Source of the DNA: UBA2784 sp964494625
GTDB lineage: Bacteria > Pseudomonadota > Alphaproteobacteria > Micropepsales > Micropepsaceae
Direction: 5' to 3'
Assembly (NCBI GenBank): GCA_964494625.1
Contig: CAZBRT010000003.1
Coordinates: forward strand, 248,001 to 312,000
Length of the DNA: 64,000 bases
A program made the position numbers and the translations under genes. This document shows positions 34,348-44,415 of the stretch, piece after piece. A model generated the notes under the pieces. The model did not search any database. It worked only from the letters and a program-made list of their open reading frames with translations, and was not told the origin of the DNA. How positions within the stretch are numbered: the first letter of the stretch is position 1; each line of letters begins with the position of its first letter.

Positions 34348-35787
34348 ATGCGCCTTTCCGCCATCCTTGCCCGCGACATGAACGGCGCCGATGCGGACGT
34401 GACCGGCTTGACTGCGGACAGCCGCGCGGTGAAGCCGGGGTTTCTTTTTGCGGCACTTCCGGGCGTGAAGCTCGATGGCCGCGCCTTCATCGCCGAAGCG
34501 CTCAAGCGCGGTGCGATTGGCGTGATTGCGGAAGGCGATGCACCGCAGGATTTTCCGGCAGGGGCGGCGCGCTATATCAGGGTTGCGAATGCGCGCCTCG
34601 CTTTGGCGCAGGCCGCCGCACGCTTTCACGGTACCCAGCCAAAGATGATAGCGGCGGTCACCGGGACCAATGGCAAGACATCGATTGCCGCGTTCACGCG
34701 GCAGCTCTGGCAGGCGCTGGGTCACAAGGCTGCCAGCATCGGCACGATCGGCATTGTCGGTGACGGCTATGAGCGGCCGCTGGCACACACAACACCTGAC
34801 CCCGTGGCACTGCATCAGGCGCTTGCCGAGATGGAAGCGCTCGGCATCCAGCATGTTGCGCTCGAAGCCTCCAGCCACGGGCTTGACCAATACCGGCTGG
34901 ACGGCATCCGCATCGCGGCGGCGGGATTTTCAAACCTGACGCGCGACCATCTCGACTATCATGCCACGTTCGAGGATTACCGGAACGCCAAGCTGCGCCT
35001 CTTCCGCGATCTCCTGCCGCCCGGCGGTATTGCCGTCGTCAACCGCGACGGTGCGGACAGCGCCTATTTCATCGAAGCTGCCCTCAAGCGCGGTCATCAT
35101 CTGATTGATGTGGGCGAGAGCGGGGGGGCGATGCGGCTTGTCTCGCGGGTGGCGCATCTTGACGGGCAGGATCTTGTCATCGGCTTTGGCGGTGCGACCT
35201 ACAAGGTGCAGCTGAAGCTGGCTGGCGGATTTCAGGCCGGCAATGCGCTGGTGGCGGCAGGGCTTGTCATCGGGCTGGGCGGCGATGCCGCACGTGTCTT
35301 TGCAGCGCTGGCCCAAATCCAGGGTGCGCGGGGACGGCTGGAGCGGGTGGCGACCGCGCGCGGCGGCGCGCCGATCTTTGTCGATTACGCCCACACGCCG
35401 GACGCGCTTGAGACGGTCTTGAAGGCGCTTCGCCCCCATGTCAGCGGCAAGCTCCATGTCGTGTTCGGTTGCGGCGGCGACCGCGATGCGGGCAAGCGTC
35501 CGCAGATGGGCGCGATTGCCGTTGCGCATGCTGACCGCGTGATCGTCACTGACGACAATCCGCGCAGCGAGAAGCCCGAGATGATCCGCGCGGCGATCCT
35601 GGCGGCCGCCAGGGGTGCCATCGAGATTGGTGACCGCGCCATTGCCATCCGCGCCGCTGTCGAGAGCCTGCAGAAGGGCGACATTCTTGTCATCGCCGGC
35701 AAGGGCCACGAAACCGGCCAGATTGTCGGAAGCGAAACACGCCCCTTTGACGATGCCGACGAAGCACGAAAGGCGGTGGCCACATGA
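34348..35787 (+). CDS. murE: UDP-MurNAc-L-Ala-D-Glu:meso-DAP ligase
   Basis: The 479-residue Mur ligase adds the third stem residue. ATP site AAVTGTNGKTS lies near residue 110. TTPDPVALHQAL and SSHGLDQYRLDGI are typical of MurE. The DNPR motif near 403 (VTDDNPRSEKP) marks meso-diaminopimelate as substrate. Start lies three bases after ftsI; the stop overlaps murF (ATGA). Confidence 0.96.
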   Translation: MRLSAILARDMNGADADVTGLTADSRAVKPGFLFAALPGVKLDGRAFIAEALKRGAIGVIAEGDAPQDFPAGAARYIRVANARLALAQAAARFHGTQPKMIAAVTGTNGKTSIAAFTRQLWQALGHKAASIGTIGIVGDGYERPLAHTTPDPVALHQALAEMEALGIQHVALEASSHGLDQYRLDGIRIAAAGFSNLTRDHLDYHATFEDYRNAKLRLFRDLLPPGGIAVVNRDGADSAYFIEAALKRGHHLIDVGESGGAMRLVSRVAHLDGQDLVIGFGGATYKVQLKLAGGFQAGNALVAAGLVIGLGGDAARVFAALAQIQGARGRLERVATARGGAPIFVDYAHTPDALETVLKALRPHVSGKLHVVFGCGGDRDAGKRPQMGAIAVAHADRVIVTDDNPRSEKPEMIRAAILAAARGAIEIGDRAIAIRAAVESLQKGDILVIAGKGHETGQIVGSETRPFDDADEARKAVAT

Positions 35788-37205
35788 CCAACACTGCCTT
35801 GTGGACCTCGAAGGACGCGGCTTTGGCGACGGGTGGCCGCACGTCCGGCAATTGGGTTGCCAACGGCGTCTCCATCGACACGCGCACAATCGAGCAGGGC
35901 GATCTTTTCGTCGCACTCACCGGTGAAGCGCGCGACGGCCATCTTTTTGTTGCTGATGCGATTGCCAAGGGAGCCGCGGCGGCGCTGGTATCGCGCGCGG
36001 TTGAAGGCGTGCCGCCCGAGAAACTCCTGATGGTCGCCGATACGCTGGATGGCCTCAATGCGCTTGGCCGCTTTGCCCGGGCGCGCACGAACGTACGCGT
36101 CGCCGCCGTCACCGGCAGTGTCGGCAAGACGAGTTCCAAGGAAGCGCTGAAAGCTATCCTATCGGCGCAGGGCAAGACCCACGCGTCTGTTGCCTCGTAC
36201 AATAATCTCTGGGGTGTGCCGCTGACGCTGGCGCGTATGCCGGCCGATACGCAATTTGCGATCATCGAGATCGGCATGAACCATGCCAATGAAATCCGGC
36301 CGCTGACCAAGCTCGCCCGGCCACATGCCGCCCTGATCACGACGGTCGAGGCCGTCCACATCGAACATTTTGATGGCATCGAAGGCATTGCCGATGCCAA
36401 GGCGGAAATCTTTGAAGGGCTCGAACCGGGCGGCACCGCCATCATTAACCATGACAATGGGCAGTTCGCGCGTGTGAAGGCTGCCGCCGAGCGTGCGGGC
36501 GCTGCCGATATCCTTTCCTTTGGTGAAGCTGCGGGCTGTGATGCCGCGCTCCTTGCCTATGCGGCCGCCAAGGGCGGATCGCGGGTTACGGCGCGGGTGC
36601 GCGGGCAAACCATTGCCTATGTCGTCGGGGCGCCGGGGCGGCATCTCGTCCAGAACAGCCTTGGCATCCTTCTGGTCGTCTCGGCGCTGGGCGGTGATGT
36701 GGCGAAAGCCGCAGCCTCGCTGGCGCATGTGGAAGCGGCCAAAGGGCGCGGTTCGCGCAGCCGTATCGCCCTTCCGGGCGGGTCATTTGAATTGATCGAC
36801 GAATCCTATAACGCCAACCCGGCGTCGATGGCGGCAGCCCTTGCCCTGTTGGGCGAGGCTCAGCCGGGCGCCCAGGGCCGCCGGATAGCGGTCCTTGGCG
36901 ACATGCTGGAACTGGGGCCAAAGGGGCCCGCCATGCATGCCGGGCTGATCGCGCCGGTCAGGCAGGCGGGGTGCGATCTCGTCTTCTGCAGCGGGACGCT
37001 GATGGAAAATCTGTGGGCAGAGGTTCCTGCCAACATGCGCGGGGCGCATGCGGGAAGCTCGGCCATTCTTTTGCCGCTGGTTGATGCCGCAATCCGGCCC
37101 GGCGATGTGGTGATGGTCAAAGGATCATTTGGCAGCCGCATGGGCCTGATTGTCGAGGCGCTGAAATCGCGCCAAACGGTTGAGGGGGCCGTTTCCCGTG
37201 CTTGA
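35784..37205 (+). CDS. murF: UDP-MurNAc-tripeptide:D-Ala-D-Ala ligase
   Basis: The 473-residue ligase completes the UDP-MurNAc pentapeptide. ATP-binding loop AVTGSVGKTSSKEAL, VEIGMNHANEI-type segment (IIEIGMNHANEIRPLTK) and IDESYNANPASM identify MurF. The stop codon lies inside the start of mraY. Confidence 0.96.
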   Translation: MTNTALWTSKDAALATGGRTSGNWVANGVSIDTRTIEQGDLFVALTGEARDGHLFVADAIAKGAAAALVSRAVEGVPPEKLLMVADTLDGLNALGRFARARTNVRVAAVTGSVGKTSSKEALKAILSAQGKTHASVASYNNLWGVPLTLARMPADTQFAIIEIGMNHANEIRPLTKLARPHAALITTVEAVHIEHFDGIEGIADAKAEIFEGLEPGGTAIINHDNGQFARVKAAAERAGAADILSFGEAAGCDAALLAYAAAKGGSRVTARVRGQTIAYVVGAPGRHLVQNSLGILLVVSALGGDVAKAAASLAHVEAAKGRGSRSRIALPGGSFELIDESYNANPASMAAALALLGEAQPGAQGRRIAVLGDMLELGPKGPAMHAGLIAPVRQAGCDLVFCSGTLMENLWAEVPANMRGAHAGSSAILLPLVDAAIRPGDVVMVKGSFGSRMGLIVEALKSRQTVEGAVSRA

Positions 37206-38286
37206 ATATCTGCTCGTACCATTGGCGGATGATTATCAGGTGTTCAACCTGTTCCGCTATCTCACGTTCCGCACCGGCGCTGCGACGCTGACCGCGCTTT
37301 TCATCGGCCTGTGGCTCGGGCCGCGGCTGATCCCGTGGCTGCGCATCCGGCAGGGCAAGGGTCAGCCCATCCGCGAAGACGGGCCGCAGAGCCACCTTCT
37401 CACCAAGAAGGGCACGCCCACCATGGGCGGGTTCCTCATTCTCATCTCGCTCTTTGGGTCAACACTTCTGTGGGCCGATCTGGGCAACCCCTATGTCTGG
37501 ATCGTCCTGATGGTGACCGGCGGCTTTGGCCTTGTCGGTTTCTATGATGACTACAAGAAGGTGACACGGCAATCGAGCAAGGGCGTGGCCGGCAAGCTGA
37601 AGCTTGTCTTCGAGTTCGCCATCGCGGCCGGTGCGGCGTTCTGGATCATGAAGCTGCAGACGCCGGAACTGTCAGGCGGCGTTGCGGTGCCGTTCCTGAA
37701 AGACACGCTCATCATGATCGGCATGGGCTTCATCGCCTTTGGCTGCGTCGTCATCGTGGGTGCAGGCAACGCCGTCAACCTGACCGACGGGCTTGACGGG
37801 CTTGCCATCGTGCCGGTGATGATCGCGGCGGCGTGCTTCGGGCTTATTGCCTATATCGTCGGCAATGCGGTCTTCTCAGAATATCTGCAGGTCCATTTCG
37901 TCGCGGGCACAGGCGAGCTTGCCATCATCTGCGGCGCGCTGATCGGTGCCGGGCTCTCGTTCCTGTGGTTCAATGCGCCGCCGGCCATGGTGTTCATGGG
38001 CGATACCGGTTCACTGTCGCTTGGTGGCGCGCTGGGCGCCATTGCTGTGGCGACCAAGCACGAGCTGGTGCTCGGCATCATTGGCGGGCTTTTTGTTGTC
38101 GAGGCCCTGTCGGTGATCGTGCAGGTGCTCTCGTTCAAGCTCACCGGCAAGCGCGTCTTCCGTATGGCGCCGATCCACCATCATTACGAGCAGATGGGCA
38201 TTCCGGAATCCACCATCGTGATCCGCTTCTGGATCGTGGCGGTTGTTCTGGCGCTTGTCGGGCTTGCGACCCTGAAACTGAGGTAG
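37198..38286 (+). CDS. mraY: phospho-MurNAc-pentapeptide translocase MraY
   Basis: The 362-residue integral membrane enzyme makes lipid I on undecaprenyl phosphate. Conserved loops are HLLTKKGTPTMGG, GFYDDYKK, NAVNLTDGLDGLA, FMGDTGSLSLGG and FRMAPIHHHYEQMG. GTG at 37198 was chosen because the product then begins LEYLLVPLADDYQVFNLFRY, the usual MraY N-terminus, with GAGGGGG nine bases upstream; it overlaps murF by eight bases. Confidence 0.96.
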   Translation: MLEYLLVPLADDYQVFNLFRYLTFRTGAATLTALFIGLWLGPRLIPWLRIRQGKGQPIREDGPQSHLLTKKGTPTMGGFLILISLFGSTLLWADLGNPYVWIVLMVTGGFGLVGFYDDYKKVTRQSSKGVAGKLKLVFEFAIAAGAAFWIMKLQTPELSGGVAVPFLKDTLIMIGMGFIAFGCVVIVGAGNAVNLTDGLDGLAIVPVMIAAACFGLIAYIVGNAVFSEYLQVHFVAGTGELAIICGALIGAGLSFLWFNAPPAMVFMGDTGSLSLGGALGAIAVATKHELVLGIIGGLFVVEALSVIVQVLSFKLTGKRVFRMAPIHHHYEQMGIPESTIVIRFWIVAVVLALVGLATLKLR

Positions 38287-38290
38287 TGCG

Positions 38291-39769
38291 ATGATTGCCG
38301 CCACGCCCTTTGCCGGAAAGACTGTTGGTGTGCTGGGGCTCGCGCGCTCCGGTATCGCCGTTGCCCGTGCATTGATGGAAGGTGGCGCCAATGTTTTCGC
38401 GTGGGATGACGGCGAGAAGGCGCGTGAGGCGGCCAAGGCAGCGGGCGTGCCGCTTGTGCATTCGCAGTCGTGGGATTTTGATGTGCTCTCGTCTGTCGTG
38501 CTTTCGCCGGGTGTGCCGCTCACCCATCCAAGCCCGCATGAGGTTGTGCTGGCCGCGCGCCGGGCGAATGTGGAAGTGATCGGCGACATCGAGGTTTTCT
38601 TCCGCACCATAAAGGCGGAAGCGGGCAAGGCCCCCAAGACAGCAGCGCCCAAGGCTGCCAACGGTAATGGCAACGGCAATCATGCACGCACGGCGCCGGT
38701 CATCTGTATCACCGGCACCAACGGCAAATCGACGACCACGCAGCTGATCGGGCACATTCTTTCGCGCAACGGTTTTGATGCGCAGATCGGCGGCAATATC
38801 GGGCGCGCGGTGTTTGATCTCGGCGCGCCGCGCGAGAATACGGTCTATGTGCTCGAAACCTCATCCTATCAGCTCGACCTGACAACGCGGCTCAAGCCCG
38901 ATGTCGCTGTCTTCATCAACATCACGACCGACCATCTCGACCGTCACGGCACGATGGAGAATTATGTCGCTGCCAAGCGCAAGATCTTTGCCGGGCAGGG
39001 CAGCGGCGACCTCGCCATTGTCGGTGTGGACGATACGTGGTCGGCAGAAACCTGCACCATGCTGCGGGCGCGTGGCGGCGTTGCGGTCGTTCCGGTGTCA
39101 GTGGGCCAGGTGATCGGCGGCGGCATGTATGCGATCGGCGGCCATCTCTATGACGGGCTTGCATCGCCGTCGGCAGAGATCGTCGATGTCAAAGCCATTC
39201 CCACGCTGCCCGGTGCGCATAATTGGCAGAATGCAGCCATGGCGTTCGCCGCGTGCAAGCGTTTCGTGCGCGAGCCCAAGGGGATCATCCGCGCCATGAC
39301 GAGCTTTGAAGGCCTCATGCACCGCATGGAGCAGGTCGGCAGCATCGGCAAGGTGCGCTTTGTCAATGACAGCAAGGCCACGAATGCGGACGCGGCCGCC
39401 AAGGCCCTCATCTGCTATGACGGCATCTACTGGATCGTTGGCGGCAAGGCGAAAGACGGTGGCATTGGCGGACTGAGTGCGCTCTTTCCGCGTGTCACCA
39501 AGGCCTATCTGATCGGCGATGCGACGGAAGCGTTCGCCCGCACGCTGGATGGCCGTGTGCCGTTCGAGAAATGCGGCACGCTTGAGAATGCGGTGAAGCG
39601 AGCGGCAGCCGATGCGGCGCAAAGCCCGCTGCCGGACCCGGTTGTCCTTTTGTCGCCCGCCTCAGCATCGTTCGACCAGTTCCGCGATTTTGAGGATCGC
39701 GGCGATCATTTCCGCCGCTACGCGCTCGCGCTGGGCGCCCGCAAACCGGGTGAGGCAAGCGCTGCATGA
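38291..39769 (+). CDS. murD: UDP-MurNAc-L-Ala:D-Glu ligase
   Basis: The 492-residue ligase adds D-glutamate. It has an N-terminal Rossmann domain (VGVLGLARSGIAVARAL), P-loop TGTNGKST (141–148), QLDLTTRLKPDVAVFINITTDHLDRH and the C-terminal KATNADAAAKAL. Between domain 1 and the P-loop is a low-complexity insert at about 108–133 (K/A/P-rich, then NGNGNGN) that usual MurD proteins lack. It sits four bases after mraY, and its stop overlaps ftsW (ATGA). Confidence 0.95.
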   Translation: MIAATPFAGKTVGVLGLARSGIAVARALMEGGANVFAWDDGEKAREAAKAAGVPLVHSQSWDFDVLSSVVLSPGVPLTHPSPHEVVLAARRANVEVIGDIEVFFRTIKAEAGKAPKTAAPKAANGNGNGNHARTAPVICITGTNGKSTTTQLIGHILSRNGFDAQIGGNIGRAVFDLGAPRENTVYVLETSSYQLDLTTRLKPDVAVFINITTDHLDRHGTMENYVAAKRKIFAGQGSGDLAIVGVDDTWSAETCTMLRARGGVAVVPVSVGQVIGGGMYAIGGHLYDGLASPSAEIVDVKAIPTLPGAHNWQNAAMAFAACKRFVREPKGIIRAMTSFEGLMHRMEQVGSIGKVRFVNDSKATNADAAAKALICYDGIYWIVGGKAKDGGIGGLSALFPRVTKAYLIGDATEAFARTLDGRVPFEKCGTLENAVKRAAADAAQSPLPDPVVLLSPASASFDQFRDFEDRGDHFRRYALALGARKPGEASAA

Positions 39770-40914
39770 TTGCCCTCAACCGCACCGACCGCAGCGCGAT
39801 TGCCCAATGGTGGTGGACCGCCGACCGCTGGCTGCTTGCCATTGTCGGCGCGCTCATCACGCTGGGGCTCGTGTTCAGCCTTGCGGCAAGCCCGGCAGTT
39901 GCGGAACGCATCGGGCTTGACCCGTTCCATTTTGTCTATCGGCAGCTCACCTTTGTGGCGCCTGCGCTCTTGGTGATCCTCTGCGTGTCACTCCTCAAGC
40001 TGCGCGATCTCAAGCGCCTGTCGGTCGCGATCTATCTCGGCGGGCTGATGATGATGATCGTCGCCTACTTCTTCGGGCCGGAAATCAAGGGCGCGCATCG
40101 CTGGCTCAATTTCGGACCGTTGTCGGTGCAGCCCTCCGAATTCGTCAAGCCTGCCTTCACCGTTCTGGCCGCGTGGATGCTGACCGAGGCGCAGCGCCAC
40201 CCCGAACAGAGCGTGCCCGCCCACATTGCGAGCATTCTCCTCTTTGCGATGTTTGCGGGCGTGCTGGTCATGCAGCCCGATTTCGGCCAGACGCTTCTGG
40301 TGACGATCGTTTGGGGCGCGCTCTATTTCATGGCGGGTATGCCCTATCGCGTGCTGTTTGGTCTTGCGGGTGTGGCAGCGGCGGGCGCAGTTCTTGCCTA
40401 TCTTCTTGTGCCGCATGTGACGAGCCGCGTTGACCGCTTCGTCAATCCCGATGCCGGTGACACCTACCAGATCGAACGTGCCATCGAGGCGTTCGAGGCG
40501 GGCGGACTTGCCGGTGCGGGTCCGGGCGAGGGCATGGTGAAGCTCAGGCTTCCCGATGCACATACCGATTTCATCCTGGCCGTGGTGGGCGAGGAATATG
40601 GGCTGATCGGCTGTCTTGTGATCGGCATCCTGTTCCTGTCGCTGGTCATCCGCGCGCTATGGAAAAGCCTTGCCTGCGTTGATCCCTTCGCGCGACTGGC
40701 GTCGGCGGGGTTGGCCGTCCTGCTTGGCCTGCAGGCCGTCATCAACATGTCGGTCAATCTTTCGCTGATGCCCGCCAAGGGCATGACGCTGCCCTTCGTC
40801 TCGTATGGCGGCTCTTCGATGCTGGCGCTGGCGGTTGCAGTTGGCCTTCTGGTCGGATTGACCCGCTTCCGCCCCGCGCCGCGCCATGTGCGGAGGCGCG
40901 CATGGGGCAGTTGA
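39766..40914 (+). CDS. ftsW: septal peptidoglycan glycosyltransferase FtsW
   Basis: The 382-residue SEDS polymerase has about ten membrane segments. Typical stretches are AHRWLNFGPLSVQPSEFVKPAF, MQPDFGQTLLVTIVWGALYF and the C-terminal KGMTLPFVSYGGSSMLALAVAVGLL. It polymerises lipid II into septal glycan with FtsI. It overlaps murD by four bases and murG by 13. Confidence 0.95.
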   Translation: MIALNRTDRSAIAQWWWTADRWLLAIVGALITLGLVFSLAASPAVAERIGLDPFHFVYRQLTFVAPALLVILCVSLLKLRDLKRLSVAIYLGGLMMMIVAYFFGPEIKGAHRWLNFGPLSVQPSEFVKPAFTVLAAWMLTEAQRHPEQSVPAHIASILLFAMFAGVLVMQPDFGQTLLVTIVWGALYFMAGMPYRVLFGLAGVAAAGAVLAYLLVPHVTSRVDRFVNPDAGDTYQIERAIEAFEAGGLAGAGPGEGMVKLRLPDAHTDFILAVVGEEYGLIGCLVIGILFLSLVIRALWKSLACVDPFARLASAGLAVLLGLQAVINMSVNLSLMPAKGMTLPFVSYGGSSMLALAVAVGLLVGLTRFRPAPRHVRRRAWGS

Positions 40915-42005
40915 ATCCCATCGTGATTGCCGCAGGCGGCACGGGCGGACACACTTTTCCGGCGCAGGCGCTGGCGCGCGAGCTTCAGACGCGCGGGCGC
41001 GAGATCGTGCTCGTGACCGATACGCGCGGCGAGGATTACGCCAAGAGCTTTCCAGGATCGAAGATCGAGCGCGTGCGTGCCGCGACTTTCGGTTCCAGGA
41101 ACCCGATTGCCGTCCTGAAGGCGCTCAACCAGATCCGGCTGGGCGTGCGCGATGCCAAGGCTTTGTTCACCCGCCTCAAGCCTGCCGCGGTCGTGGGTTT
41201 TGGCGGCTATCCGTCGCTGCCCGCGATGCTGGCAGCGTGGCGCATGAAACTTCCCGCGCTCATCCATGAACAGAATGCGGTGCCGGGCCGTGTGAACCGC
41301 CTGATGCTTTCCCGTGTGTCGGGCATCGCGTCATCGTTTCCGGTGTTGAAGGGGGTTGCGGCGAACCGGCTGATTGTCACGGGCAATCCCGTGCGCGAGG
41401 GCGTTGTTGCGGCGCGTGCGGCGGCGTTTGTGGTGCCGGACGGCGACAACAAGATCAATCTTGTCGTGTTCGGCGGATCGCAGGGCGCGCGCATCATGAG
41501 CGATATCGTGCCGGGCGCGGTGGGTCTGCTTGATGCGAAATTGCGTGCGCGGCTTGCCGTCGTGCAGCAGGCGCGCGCGGAAGATGTGGAACGCACACGC
41601 GCCATCTATGCCAAAGCAGGCGTCGCCGCCGATGTGCAGGCGTTTTTCACGGACTTGCCCCAACGCCTTCAGGGCGCGCATCTGGTGGTCAGCCGCTCAG
41701 GTGCATCGACCGTCGCCGAACTGACCTGTGCAGGTCGGCCCTCCATCCTTGTGCCTTATCCCTTTGCGACTGACGATCACCAAACCGCGAATGCAGCGGT
41801 GCTGGTGGCGGCAAATGCTGCCATCGCCGTGGCGCAGCCGCTATTCACGCAGGAACATTTGGCTTCCCTTCTCGGGTCGCTCTTGGCGGACCCCGCGCGC
41901 CTTGGCGTCATGGCGAAAGCTGCCTATGACCTTGGGCGTCCCGATGCAGGGGCGCGTCTTGCCGATGCGGTGATCGCGCTTGCTGATCGCGGAGGCCGGT
42001 CATGA
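40902..42005 (+). CDS. murG: UDP-GlcNAc:lipid I glycosyltransferase MurG
   Basis: The 367-residue enzyme converts lipid I into lipid II on the inner face of the membrane. It has the N-terminal AAGGTGGHTFPA loop, GFGGYPSLPAMLAA, HEQNAVPGRVNRL, FGGSQGARIMSD and SRSGASTVAELTCAGRPSILVPYP for UDP-GlcNAc binding. The start lies inside the end of ftsW; the stop overlaps murC (ATGA). Confidence 0.96.
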   Translation: MGQLNPIVIAAGGTGGHTFPAQALARELQTRGREIVLVTDTRGEDYAKSFPGSKIERVRAATFGSRNPIAVLKALNQIRLGVRDAKALFTRLKPAAVVGFGGYPSLPAMLAAWRMKLPALIHEQNAVPGRVNRLMLSRVSGIASSFPVLKGVAANRLIVTGNPVREGVVAARAAAFVVPDGDNKINLVVFGGSQGARIMSDIVPGAVGLLDAKLRARLAVVQQARAEDVERTRAIYAKAGVAADVQAFFTDLPQRLQGAHLVVSRSGASTVAELTCAGRPSILVPYPFATDDHQTANAAVLVAANAAIAVAQPLFTQEHLASLLGSLLADPARLGVMAKAAYDLGRPDAGARLADAVIALADRGGRS

Positions 42006-43450
42006 GGGCCATGCCGCGCGACATCGGTTCCATCCACTTTGTCGGCATCGGCGGCATCGGCATGAGCGGCATTGCCGAAGTCATGCATAATCTTGGCTAT
42101 CGCATCACCGGTTCGGATGCGGCCGACAGCGCCAATGTCAGGCGATTGAAGGGGCTGGGCATCCATATCCACACAGGCCACGCCGCTGAGCATGTGACGC
42201 ATGCGGGCGTCGTCGTGGTGTCAAGTGCGGTCCGCGACAGCAATCCCGAACTGGCAGCGGCACGGGCGGCGGGGCTGCCCGTGGTGCGGCGCGCGGAGAT
42301 GCTGGCGGAGCTCATGCGCCTCAAATGGGCGGTCGCCGTTGCCGGCACGCACGGGAAGACGACGACCACAACGATGGTCGCAACGCTTCTGGATGCTGCC
42401 AAACTTGATCCGACCGTCATCAATGGCGGCATCATCAATGCCTATGGCACGAATGCACGGCTGGGCGCGGGCGAATGGATCGTGGTCGAGGCCGACGAGA
42501 GCGACGGCACGATCGTGAAACTGCCGGCGACTGCGGCCGTCATCACCAATATCGATCCCGAGCATCTCGATCACTACGGCTCGTTCGAGCGCCTGAAGGA
42601 AGCGTTCCAGATCTTTGTCGAGAACATCCCGTTCTACGGGTTTGCGGCCCTGTGCATCGATCATCCCGAGGTGCAGGCGCTGATCGGGCGGGTGCGTGAC
42701 CGCCGCGTGCTCTCCTATGGTTTCTCGGCGCAGGCCGATGTGCGGGGACAAAATCTTGACCTTGCGAGCAGCGGCTCACGCTTTGACGTGTCGTTCTCGC
42801 CGCGTGTGCGGGGTGGCGCGCGTCAGGTGGGCGGCTTCATGCTGCCGATGCCGGGCCAGCACAATGTGCTGAACGCACTTGCAGCGCTGACGGTTGCCGC
42901 CGAACTCGGCATTGACGATCAGGTTGCGCTTGCGGCGTTGTCCGCGTTCGGGGGTGTCAAGCGGCGCTTCACGCGTATCGGTGAATGGAACGGCGTTGCC
43001 ATCATCGACGATTACGGCCACCACCCGGTCGAGATCGCCGCCGTCATCAAGGCCGCGCGCCAGGTCTCGCAAGGCCGAGTGATTGCGGTTGTGCAGCCGC
43101 ACCGCTTTACGCGCGTGCGCGACTTGTGGGAGGAATTCTCGACTTGCCTCAACGAGGCGGACACGGCCTTCATTGCCGACATCTATCCTGCGGGCGAGGC
43201 GCCGATTGAGGGGATCGATGCGGCGCTCCTGGTTGAAAGCCTGCGCAGCCATGGTCATCGCGACGCGCGGCATCTTGCCGGCCCGGCCAGTCTGGCACGG
43301 GAAATCGCGGCGGTCGCGCAACCGGGTGACATGGTTGTTTGCCTGGGTGCGGGTTCGATCACGAATTGGGCGCACGCGCTTCCGGCCGAACTTGATGCGC
43401 TCGTTGCATCAACCGGTGAAACGCAAATTGCATCGCGGGGGGCAGCATGA
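42002..43450 (+). CDS. murC: UDP-MurNAc:L-Ala ligase
   Basis: The 482-residue first Mur ligase has N-terminal IHFVGIGGIGMSGIAEVM, P-loop VAGTHGKTTTTTMVA, EADESDGT and the C-terminal IIDDYGHHPVEIAAV plus QPHRFTR. Gene order murG–murC–murB–ddl is canonical. A second ATG nine bases in (42011) is possible, but the ATGA coupling supports 42002. Confidence 0.96.
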   Translation: MRAMPRDIGSIHFVGIGGIGMSGIAEVMHNLGYRITGSDAADSANVRRLKGLGIHIHTGHAAEHVTHAGVVVVSSAVRDSNPELAAARAAGLPVVRRAEMLAELMRLKWAVAVAGTHGKTTTTTMVATLLDAAKLDPTVINGGIINAYGTNARLGAGEWIVVEADESDGTIVKLPATAAVITNIDPEHLDHYGSFERLKEAFQIFVENIPFYGFAALCIDHPEVQALIGRVRDRRVLSYGFSAQADVRGQNLDLASSGSRFDVSFSPRVRGGARQVGGFMLPMPGQHNVLNALAALTVAAELGIDDQVALAALSAFGGVKRRFTRIGEWNGVAIIDDYGHHPVEIAAVIKAARQVSQGRVIAVVQPHRFTRVRDLWEEFSTCLNEADTAFIADIYPAGEAPIEGIDAALLVESLRSHGHRDARHLAGPASLAREIAAVAQPGDMVVCLGAGSITNWAHALPAELDALVASTGETQIASRGAA

Positions 43451-44415
43451 GCAAAGCTGTCGCCTTTGCAAAGCGTGATGTCGCGCTTCTTCCCAAGGTG
43501 CGCGGCAGCCTGTCTGCCAACGCGCCGCTCAAGGATTACACCTGGTTCCGCGCGGGCGGACCTGCAGAATTCCTGTTCATTCCGGCGGACGCCAATGATC
43601 TTGCAGCGTTCCTTGCCGCGCGACCGAAAGACCTGCCGGTCACGGTGATTGGCGTCGGGTCCAATCTTCTGGTGCGCGACGGCGGCATCGAGGGTGTCGT
43701 CATCCGTCTGGGCGCGTCGCTTGGCCGGATCAGTGCCGAGCCGGGCTTTCGCATCCGCGCGGGCGCGGCCGCACTCGATGTGGCGATTGCGCGTGCGGCG
43801 GTGGATGCCGGTGTTGCGGGGCTCGAATTCCTGCGCGGCATTCCCGGCACCGTTGGCGGCGGCCTTGTGATGAATGCGGGCGCCTATGGCCGCGAGTTCA
43901 AGGATGTGCTGGTTGAGGCGCGCGGCATTGCGGCCGATGGCACGCCGCTCACCTTCACGCCGGCCACGCTCAACATGCGCTATCGCCATACGGACGCGCC
44001 GGCAGGCGTCATTTTCACTGAGGCCCTGCTTCAGGGAACCCAGGGCGAGCGCTCCGACATCCTCAAGCGGATGGAAGAGATCACCGGGGCTCGTGAAGCA
44101 ACCCAGCCAGTGAAAAGCCGCACCGGTGGTTCGACCTTCAAAAATCCTGACCCGCATCTGTCGGGGGGCCGCAAGGCCTGGCAGCTGATTGACGCCGCCG
44201 GTTGCCGCGGGCTCACCATCGGCGGCGCACAGGTTTCAGAACTGCACTGCAATTTTCTCATCAATCACGGATCGGCCACTGCCAGCGACATCGAGCGTCT
44301 GGGTGAGGAGGTGCGCGCGCGCGTCAAGGCGCAAATCGGCATCGACCTTGAGTGGGAGATCAAACGCATCGGCCGGACATCTCCGGGTGGTCCGCCAGAA
44401 GAGAGCGCGTCATGA
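43447..44415 (+). CDS. murB: UDP-N-acetylenolpyruvoylglucosamine reductase
   Basis: The 322-residue FAD enzyme makes UDP-MurNAc. Signatures are YTWFRAGGPAEFLFIP, GVGSNLLVRDGG, FLRGIPGTVGGGLVMNAGAYG and GSTFKNPD, with the active-site Ser-containing GGSTF and C-terminal SELHCNFLINHGSATASDIE. It is of the short (type II-like, about 300 residue) class. It overlaps both neighbours through ATGA. Confidence 0.95.
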   Translation: MSKAVAFAKRDVALLPKVRGSLSANAPLKDYTWFRAGGPAEFLFIPADANDLAAFLAARPKDLPVTVIGVGSNLLVRDGGIEGVVIRLGASLGRISAEPGFRIRAGAAALDVAIARAAVDAGVAGLEFLRGIPGTVGGGLVMNAGAYGREFKDVLVEARGIAADGTPLTFTPATLNMRYRHTDAPAGVIFTEALLQGTQGERSDILKRMEEITGAREATQPVKSRTGGSTFKNPDPHLSGGRKAWQLIDAAGCRGLTIGGAQVSELHCNFLINHGSATASDIERLGEEVRARVKAQIGIDLEWEIKRIGRTSPGGPPEESAS

